Shown here: positions 56,176-64,000 of the stretch, piece by piece | Layout of the letters: each line of letters begins with the position of its first letter | How positions within the stretch are numbered: position 1 is the stretch's first letter | Assembly (NCBI GenBank): GCA_002105175.1 | Contig: MCGE01000014.1 | Coordinates: 1 to 64,000 of the forward strand | Reading direction: 5' to 3' | Length of the DNA stretch: 64,000 nt | Source of the DNA: Absidia repens | Lineage: Eukaryota > Mucoromycota > Mucoromycetes > Mucorales > Cunninghamellaceae | The notes under the pieces: generated by a model | Seen by the model: only the letters and a program-made list of their open reading frames with translations | The model's database searches: none | What the model was told of the DNA's origin: nothing | Program-made: the position numbers and the translations under genes

Positions 56176-57853
56176 ATGTCGTCTGCAATTCAACAAATCC
56201 GGGATCAAGTTCAACAAGAATTGAATGGTGCTGTCACCATTGTTGGTAAGTTCCTTTATTTTATAGTTATCTCGTTATATTCTATAACAGGAATTAGAGT
56301 TTACCTATAGAATTGAACGGCTTTTTTTTTTTCTCACTGTCGATTATTAACTTTACTCTTCGTTTGATATAGTCCTTGGTGCTAGTGGTGATTTAGCAAA
56401 AAAGAAGACATACCCAGCCCTATTTGGTCTCTTCAAGAATGGCTTTTTACCCAGCAACACACACATTGTCGGCTACGCGCGGTCCAAAATGAGTCAGGAA
56501 GAGTACCTTGACCGTGTCACACAATATATCAAGCTCCAAAATGATGAAGACAAGGCCAAACTGCAACAATTCAAAAACATCAACACTTATCAATCAGGAC
56601 AATACGATCAAGCCGAGTCATGGATCCAACTGAATAACTTATTAGAAGCAAATGAAATGGAACGACACTTGGGCTCACCAAAAGACAAAAATCGGGTGTT
56701 TTACATGGCTTTACCTCCTTCGGTGTTTATCCCTGTGGCTCAAGGCATCAAACAACATGTGTACCACGCTGAAGGCATCAATCGATTGGTGGTGGAAAAG
56801 CCGTTTGGAAGAGATACTGAATCAAGCAACGAGCTCGGCGATGCTCTCGGCGCGTTATTCAAGGAAGAAGATATCTACCGTATTGATCACTATTTGGGCA
56901 AGGAAATGGTCAAGAATGTGATGAATCTGCGATTTGCCAATATCTTCTTTGCTCATGCGTGGGATCGTCAATTCATCGACACAGTACAAATCACCTTCAA
57001 GGAACCGTTTGGCACTGAAGGACGTGGGGGCTATTTTGACGATTTTGGGATTATTCGGGACGTGATGCAAAACCATTTGTTACAAGTCTTGACCTTGATT
57101 GCCATGGAACGACCTATTTCGACAGACAGTGAAGCGATTCGGGATGAAAAAGTCAAGGTGCTCAAGTGTATCCAGCCTATTAAGATGAACGATGCGTTAT
57201 TGGGTCAATATGTCAGCAACCAAGAAGGAAAGCCCGGTTATTTGGATGATGATTCGCTCAAGAACAAGGCTAGCCAAACCCCTACTTTCGCAGCATTGGC
57301 GCTATTTATTGAAAATGAACGTTGGGAAGGTGTGCCATTTGTGCTCAAGGCAGGTAAAGCATTGAATGAAGCCAAGGTGGAAGTCCGTATTCAATTCAAG
57401 AACGTGCCCGGCAACTTGTACGATGACACAGCACGCAATGAACTGGTGATCCGAATCCAACCGAAGGAAAGTGTGTATATGAAATTCAACAGTAAACAAC
57501 CTGGACTTTCTTACCAAACCATCCAAACGGACCTCGACTTGTCGTACCATGATCGCTACACCGACCTCGCCATTCCGGATGCTTACGAATCGTTGATTTT
57601 GGATGTCTTGCGAAACGACCACTCCAACTTTGTGCGTGATGACGAATTGGAAGCCTCATGGAAAATCTTTACCCCCCTGTTGCATGCCATTGATGATCCC
57701 AAACAGAAGTTGCCCTTGGTCACCTACCCTTATGGCTCGCGTGGTCCTCAGGAATTAAACGAATTTATTGAAAAGTTTGGTTATGATCGCTCCAACACCA
57801 CTTCTTATGCTTGGCCCAGACAATCCATGGCTCCTCAGCAAAACAAACTCTAG
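56176..57853 (+). CDS. ZWF1: Glucose-6-phosphate 1-dehydrogenase
   Basis: Two exons, 516 residues: 56176-56245 and 56373-57853. The dinucleotide-binding VLGASGDLAKKKTYPALF follows the intron; the active-site RIDHYLGKE (about residues 193-201), EKPFGRD and the structural-NADP region are intact; ends FGYDRSNTTSYAWPRQ. It oxidises glucose-6-phosphate to 6-phosphogluconolactone with NADP+, the first step of the oxidative pentose phosphate pathway, in the cytosol. Length is normal for fungal enzymes. The start ATG sits 6 nt behind the leader, and no targeting peptide is visible. Confidence 0.96.
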
Positions 57854-58256
57854 TTTTATTACATATCATCCCCCAAGCCCCCGCCCAATTTTTTTTATAT
57901 ATCTATTATTCTTATTCGTATTCATCGAAATTCCATCTTGATCATCTTTTTTTATTTTGTTATCTTATATATCACTCTTCATATATTCATCTTTTAGTAG
58001 TAGTTATTTTGCCTTGATTCAACCCCCCCCCTCAATCTTTTTTACTCTATATATACGGCCTTCTTTTTTTTTTGTTTGTTTGTTTTACTTCTCTATATAT
58101 ACTTTCTCTTCCCCTCTTTTTGAACAATCAATTGAATAAAAAATTGTGTAAAGTTTCTCTTTTTTTTTTGCCTCATGATTTGTACAGTGTCTGGAGATCG
58201 TTTGGTGTAACTTGGTATGAAATGCAATAAAAAAAAAGGTTTACCGTGGAATGTCA

Positions 58257-58295
<39 letters not shown>

Positions 58296-58659
58296 GACGG
58301 TATTCCCACTGTTAAAAAACACAGTAGACTATCATAGCTTTTGTACTACCTTACCAACCTATCAGGAAAAAAAACTCTGTTTCTGTGGATCATAGTACAC
58401 TGATTGGGCCCTTTTTTCTTATTTTATGGATGTCTTCTTCCCTATAGTAACACATCGCTTCCCCACCACAGTCACCCATCATCACTCTATACCTCACACA
58501 CATCATCCTCTTCACAGTCCTAGTTTTCCTTTTTTTTTTCCTTCAAAAAAGCAGCTTAAATTTTTTTTAGAAGTCCAAGCTAGAGGCGTATAGTCTTAAC
58601 TTTTTTATTACAACCAGATAAAATAAAAATGAGCTAAAATGGAATGTGAATATCTAAAC
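57854..58659. other. G6PD 3' region and spacer
   Basis: AATAAAAAATTG near 58135, T and C runs, and a (GAT)n microsatellite. No gene recognised. Confidence 0.4.
58257..58296. repeat. (GAT)n trinucleotide microsatellite
   Basis: About 12 consecutive GAT/TGA units in non-coding sequence downstream of G6PD. Confidence 0.95.
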
Positions 58660-59335
58660 TAATGTCTGCGCCCAATACGTTGTATAAAAAAGGGGGGGAG
58701 GGGAGGTCATCAATAAGGAGGGCCTGGTATGTATGTGCGGATAAAAAAAAAAAAAAGGAGAGCTGTGTCTATCTATGTTTGACTAATGGACCTAGACAGA
58801 AGCCAACTCCTGGTATCGTAAAGCAAACAAAGTATGATCCATTTCACCGATCCAAATCCTCCTCTTCTATGTTTCCTACTAATCATTTCCATTGGTTCAT
58901 CTACTAGTCCACCATGATACCAACAAACGCCCCGTTCTCTATCTGATTGAAGGACGCCTAGATCATTAGACTACCACCTATGTTTCCTTTTTTTTTTTAA
59001 AATTATTACCTTCGATATATTCCAGCGTTAACAGAGTACATTGCCTGATCCTACTGCAAATATTCGAGTTGATCCTGATCGCTTTGATTCCGCAGAATTC
59101 GATGGTACTAAAGCGTATCCCATTATCGTTATTTGTTCCCATTGATGTTATCATCTATACGAAAAAAAAAAGCAAGGTCATACATACAATATTTTGCTAT
59201 CCGGTACCCCTCTCATTCCTGTCAATACAGTTTTGTTTTTCTTTAATCCTACCTTGGCTCTCACTATGGTCGGCTTGACGGAACAGGCTAAGCAATTTCA
59301 TCTGCTGGACATAAGCTTGGCAAAAGCCGCTTGAA
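58660..59335 (+). pseudogene. Possible gene remnant, coding-like fragments
   Basis: Several short stretches read like protein but in different frames: LKPTPGIVKQTKYDPF (about 58797-58845), HHDTNKRPVLYLIEGRLDH (58910-58970), LPDPTANIRVDPDRFDSAEF (about 59040-59125) and LTMVGLTEQAKQFHLLDISL (about 59250-59325). An intron-like GTATGT..GACTAAT..ACAG precedes the first and a TACTAATC branch word follows it, yet no model joins all pieces in one frame. Either a decayed gene or a multi-exon gene with unseen exons; family not recognised. Confidence 0.3.
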
Positions 59336-59647
59336 AACTTGGTACACAGGATCCTAATTTCATAGACAAGGGCTGAGGTCGATATAGGAAATAAATGTGG
59401 TTTTAATGTTTTGTTGAGTTTTTACCTATTGAAGACCATGGAGAAAGATGACGATAGAATGTAATAGCAAAATGTTGGTGAGAGTGAGAGACATAGAGAG
59501 GAATATGGTGCCATGTATAAGTTTATTGTTGTAAAGTCTTGAATGATAATGGAATATGAATACAGAAATATATAAAATAATAATAATATAAAAAAACGAT
59601 ATGAAGCTATAGTACAAAAGGAAAGGTGGGAAAAGAGTTTGACAAGA

Positions 59648-59989
59648 TCAACATGGACAAAATGAGGTAGAATGAGGACCAGAGCAGTTTGAGCATCTTG
59701 CTTGTTGTCTGTTGCGCTGAGGATAATCTTGATCGGGAGGAGAGTTGGACAAGCCAAAGAGAGTATATTGAAGAGTAGGGTTGAGATTAGGACGAGGGAA
59801 ACTGGTCATGATATTGGATTCAGTGATCATGTCTGCAGAGTTGGTGGATTTTGTTGCTTGTCTGGTATAAGGTTGCTGTCGTTGTTTCAAGACATTTGAC
59901 AAAGGTTGGATGCTTTTTCGAATACGGTCAGGTTTGGAGGAGGTCGAAAAGAGAGATCCAAATAAGGGCAAGCTACCAAGAACTGTCAT
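59648..59989 (-). CDS. Small Cys-rich-tailed hypothetical protein
   Basis: 113 residues, single exon, minus strand. Starts MTVLGSLPLFGSLF right after a CT-rich leader (minus strand, 59995-60050); an in-frame upstream ATG (60070) would lie inside that leader and was not used. Body is Ser/Thr/Gln-rich; the end RCSNCSGPHSTSFCPC has four Cys and a His in a spacing like a zinc knuckle (CxxCxxxHxxxxCxC), though not a canonical CCHC. Not recognised; could be a real small gene or chance. Confidence 0.45.
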   Translation of the reverse strand: MTVLGSLPLFGSLFSTSSKPDRIRKSIQPLSNVLKQRQQPYTRQATKSTNSADMITESNIMTSFPRPNLNPTLQYTLFGLSNSPPDQDYPQRNRQQARCSNCSGPHSTSFCPC

Positions 59990-61465
59990 AATAATAAGCG
60001 TAATGAAAAGAGAGGAGTAGAATGAGGGATAATAATAAAGAAACAAGTGGGAAAAAAAAAGAGGGTGCAAGGAAATTTAAATCAATCCTGGCTAAGCGTG
60101 CTTCCCAAAATAGAAATGATTCGTGTGTGTATGAGCCAGTCAACTAGAGGCGCCGAAATCAATGAAAAAAAAATATTTTCTGGTCATCCGCAACTTCCCG
60201 TATGTGTCATAATTTTCCCTTCAGTAAATCCTTTTCGTTTTGATCGCCTTTTTTTTTGTCAGTTCCAACATAAAATCATCTTCTTTTTATACTTTTTTTT
60301 GCCTTCAGGTTATTTCATATACACATCACCCCATAATTTCACATATAAAAAAAATCGTTTCATAAAAAATAAAAAGTGAACAACAATAAAAACTTTGTCC
60401 CTGAATCGGGAATTAAATCTTCCGCGAACCCTTAAATGAATCACCGTCGACTAAAAACAAAACAAAAAAACGTGGCTTGCATTTCAAAGAAGAATCACAA
60501 AAGAATATCACATTGTTTTCCTTTTCGATGAGTCACCTGTACTGCCTTTACTATTTGACCATGGCTTACAAGATCATATGAATTACACACAGCAAAAGAG
60601 AGACTTTGGTATCCTTCAAAGGACCCTATTGATAATTGAAATACCGCTTAACATCAAAGATTCCCCTCAAAATCATTTATCTCATTCCCAAAACTTATTG
60701 CCACTCTTCCACCATTGCTATTTCCTCGGATGGGATTTTATAATGCATTTGCAGGTGTTTTTCATACTCCACTGTTAGGTGATTTTCCTTTTATGGATAT
60801 AGTGTCCATTTATTGCTTGGCAACTAGGTCATCTCCTTCTATATGATATGTTAAATAATGGGATTTACTTTACAAGCAACTCGGTGCATGGTAATAATGC
60901 TATCTCTCCAACACAAACCACTGAATATTACAGTATTCACATGTTATATCATGCCCTACAGCATTTTTCGATATACTGTATAGTACAGTACAGCAAGTCT
61001 CCACGATACAATATAAGAATATTTGCGTTATGATATATATATGATATGATACCCTAAATATAAAAGATGGAAAATCTTCGGGTGTTAAGTAGAAACAAGT
61101 CTTATACTTAGACATAATTAATATCCTTGAGTTTGACATTATGATAGGTGAACTTTTTTTTATTTTGGGTCAATTAAATAGTCTTCTCATAAAAAAAAAA
61201 AAAAATTTTGCCCATGCTTATAAATATAAGTAATGAATATGGTATATCCTACGGGAGATACCCACATAGCGATACAATATCAATGAGAAAACCAAGTTGC
61301 ATCGCTATTGTGGATGATATTATTGTTCTGATGTATGTAGCTATGCTATATCTAGAAAGACAGGGGCCTTCCGGAACCTTGTTTTGTGGGTTATCAAAAT
61401 GGAAAAGGTTATTGAAAAAATCAGGGAAATAGGCGGAACCGCAATTCTGCAAGAGCCACCGAAAA
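59990..61465. other. Intergenic, no gene recognised
   Basis: AT-rich sequence with scattered A/T runs and the inverted repeat TACTGTATAGTACAGTA (60974-60990). Short ORFs show no family resemblance. Confidence 0.4.
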
Positions 61466-62075
61466 TATTTAAACTCCCGCACACGTGGATTTTTTATTTT
61501 CGCCATTTCGCCATTTCGCCATTTCGCCATTTCGCTTTCTTTCTTTTCTATTTCTTTCTCATTCCTCTTTTTCTTCATCATTCAACTTCTGTGAGGTTAC
61601 GATGGACTTAGATTAGTATCCGGACTAGTTTAGAAGGATTTTCAGCCAAGGGATTACAAGATGCATGGAGAAACCCTTTCATTTTGGATTCAGGATTTTG
61701 AATCACCATTAGTTGGCCTTTTGATACCTTCAGTAGCTTAGTTTAGTATTAGTTTGTCCATAGTTTGCAAATACATCTGAATAAAATGTGTCTCTTTTTA
61801 CTTGCTTCAATGAATATGCCATTAATCTCTTTCATGTCTTGTACAAGAGATCCCTTTTTTTTTTTTTTTTTTTTTTTACTAACATCACGGTTTTAGTTTA
61901 GCGTTTAATTTTGTTGTGCTTCAATAGAATATGTCCATTTATAGAATTTCTCGTATATTGTCTACCTTGTACCATATATCAGTTCCCATTGAAAACCATC
62001 AATTTAAACTAATGTTGACCATTCTTCAGATATCCCTCAATAGTCTCCCACATGCTACCTCCAATAGATCACTTG
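61466..62075 (+). repeat. Dispersed repeat type I, copy I-6
   Basis: AAACTCCCGCACACGTGG edge, a CGCCATTT octamer repeated four times (61501-61532) ahead of the CT-rich leader, core (61600-61700), GAATAAAATGTGTCTC tail and modules to about 62075, where similarity to I-1 and I-5 ends. The core stem has one mismatch. Confidence 0.75.
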
Positions 62076-63128
62076 CGGTATGTTTTGGTGAATGTTTCTT
62101 GGGTGGGTTACGGGAGAGGAGTAATACATTAGGCGATTATATTGCTTTTACAGTGTTTTATTGGTATTCAGGGCTCCCTTGAAGGCTGTATCGGGGAAAA
62201 TGGGAATTTTTAGCCCTTACTTTTAGTTTTTTTTTTGTCGAGGAGTATGACTTGCTCAGCATTATACCAAAAACGGCTGTGTCTGAATAGGCTAGATATA
62301 CAGACAGAAGATGTTTGCTTTTTCGTTATCTTTCATTGAAATGAATTTTTGAAGTCGATCAGAATACTGGTTGGTGTGTAATAATATATTTTGTCAATTG
62401 ATCAAAACCAATATGTAGTCCCCCGGTCTCAAATCCCTGCTAAAATTTGACTGTGCACACACTAATTGTCGATGCTGTAGAATAACTCTATATACTTCTA
62501 ATCCCTACTGAATCCCAATTCACTACTTGAAAGGTCATTGGAAGGTTGGTTTTCTTTGTTTACGTTTAATCCTCTGCACTCCATATACCAATCCCAGCTA
62601 TCTGGACTCAAAATAAAATACTCTCCTGAGTCTACTTCGTCGTTCATATCAATAGTTTAAAGCGCTACCTGTCATACCTATATAAAAGGGGGAATCCGCT
62701 CAATTTTTTTTCCCGAACCCCACTCACGCCTTCACACACAAAATGGATGATGCCTATAATAGAAGGTTCAAAACTACGCTATCTTATGCCAGATATCGTT
62801 AATGTGGGCTCCTACTGCACGTCTTTTTTCCAACAGGCACCAATAATAATAGATTAGGTTACGTGATTTTTCCAATTTTATCCTTCATCATCCATACTAG
62901 AAAATAAAAGTCGTTCTCATTCAACTAAAAAATATCATCATCGATGAGTTACAGTAAAAATCATCATCAGTCAAACATGAAATAGTCATCAAATATAATA
63001 AAAACAAATATTTATTTCAACACAAACGATATATAAAAGAAGAGGGGATGAGGTGTGTTTCTAAACTAAAGTACTATACAATGTAGGGGGCGGGGAATGT
63101 TTTGTTTCACATGAGTAAAGGCCAAAAA
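62076..63128. other. Intergenic with an orphan TATA-type promoter
   Basis: CCTATATAAAAGGGGG at about 62677-62692 is the cleanest TATA box in the window; 50 nt downstream an ATG (62743) opens only a 19-codon ORF (MDDAYNRRFKTTLSYARYR). The rest is AT-rich; 62990-63100 is the COQ7 3' flank (minus-strand polyadenylation region). Confidence 0.4.
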
Positions 63129-63924
63129 TCATACGCGTTCAGCAACCCAAATGGCCGTTTTGCAACCTTGCTTGATAACCGCGGAAAGAGCAGAGTGGAA
63201 AGGAGCCCGTTGAGCATCGTGAGCCACGGCAATATCATGATGTTCCAATTCTTCATCTCGGCAAGTTGCGATGGTCTATTTCCAAAACAAGATTTTTTTT
63301 TAAAAAAAAATGTCAGCCCACAAAAAGAAAAGCAACAATAGCAAAAATTCCATATTGTATATAGCCTTTTTTTTTTCAACTTACTTCGGAGAGATAGGTC
63401 AATTCCTTGTTGTGATTTTTAAAACCATGGAGTTCCCGTAATTGATCATTATAATGATTGCCAATGACAGTTTCCACAGCCTCAGTACAGGCCATAGCAG
63501 CTTCTTTTCCGAGTAGAGCTGTGCCAGCACCAACAGCAAACCCGGCTACTTCCCACACAGGACGCAATAAACTAGGGCGGACACGATGTTCACCCACCAA
63601 ACCATTGAAGAATTCCAAATGCTTCTTTTCTTGATCCCACATTTCTTGCAATAAAGGCTTGAGTTCTTTATCATTTCCAAGTACAGCCATTTGTCCCTTG
63701 TATATATAATAAGCACCCACTTCACCAGATTGATCGACACGAATCATGGGCTCCAATTGTCGCTTTTCTTCCGCTGTCAATGCACGGTTGCTGTGTTGTG
63801 CTGATTCGCCTTGATGAAAGCTGCCGGAGGTGTTGTTGATGGTACTTGCGTCGTTCGCTAATTGCGATGTGCTGGAAAAAGATCTTGTAGAAGAACGCGA
63901 TAGCAGAGTTCGTGCACGTAGCAT
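63129..63924 (-). CDS. COQ7: 5-demethoxyubiquinone hydroxylase, mitochondrial
   Basis: Minus strand, two exons: 63924-63385 and 63275-63129; 228 residues. The N-terminus [20 protein letters not shown] is a typical matrix-targeting presequence. The di-iron ferritin-like core carries the expected carboxylate/His ligands: [36 protein letters not shown], and [20 protein letters not shown]. It catalyses the penultimate step of ubiquinone synthesis at the inner membrane. The end AIWVAERV is the family's usual terminus. The upstream flank (63925-64000, minus strand) is a CT-rich leader. Confidence 0.95.
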
Positions 63925-64000
63925 ATTGATGGTATGGTGTAAACTTGGGAAAGTAAAAAGTGAAAGAGAAGGAAAAAAAAAAAAAAAAAAAGAAAAACCG

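Overview
The window looks like nuclear DNA of an early-diverging filamentous fungus, most likely Mucoromycota (Mucorales). The reasons are AT-rich DNA, many 50-120 nt GT..AG introns with CTAAT/CTGAT-like branch sites, long pyrimidine (often pure T) tracts just upstream of start codons, AATAAA signals close behind stops, and fungal gene content (Num1-type PH protein, MATA-type HMG box, Mep/Amt ammonium transporter). The species call is an inference; no tRNA, rRNA or CRISPR array was recognised. Exon models are my own splice-site readings, and summed exon lengths give open reading frames except where noted.

Layout. 1-3.1 kb: two copies of a dispersed repeat. 3.6-4.6 kb: F-box gene. 5.5-8.5 kb (minus): ACBD6-like acyl-CoA-binding/ankyrin protein and an Ett1/Nro1-like protein. 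8.7-17.8 kb (plus): LAS1 (ITS2 endonuclease), an mS34-like mitoribosomal protein, SF3A1 and an Ariadne-type RBR ubiquitin ligase. 17.8-19.3 kb: repeat-bearing spacer. 19.3-22.4 kb: ammonium transporter behind a dense cluster of GATA-factor sites. 22.6-23.9 kb: single-pass membrane protein with polyQ. 23.9-27.2 kb: repeats. 27.2-32.9 kb: unknown basic protein, Kelch-BTB protein, RPL35 and an HMG-box regulator. 33-35.5 kb: repeats. 36-38.3 kb: HSP90. 38.3-42.4 kb: repeats. 42.5-52.2 kb (minus): giant Num1/ApsA-like cortical anchor, an ACC-synthase-like aminotransferase with two apparent 1-nt frameshifts, and a disordered polyQ protein. 53.4-57.9 kb (plus): small unknown protein, TLDc/OXR1 protein, glucose-6-phosphate dehydrogenase. 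58.6-62.7 kb: gene remnants, one small Cys-rich ORF and another repeat copy. 63.1-63.9 kb (minus): COQ7.

Most genes are ordinary housekeeping. Two things stand out. First, a dispersed repeat family (two sub-types, 11 cores in 64 kb) is built like a transcription unit: CACGTG box and AT-rich segment (type I), CT-rich leader, a hairpin-capable conserved core, then one or more AATAAA signals. One type II hairpin shows a compensatory base-pair change. Second, the Num1-like dynein anchor carries about 22 Gln-centred motifs (xQT/xQS), half of them in a strict 12-residue array, resembling multivalent LC8 dynein-light-chain binding tracts.
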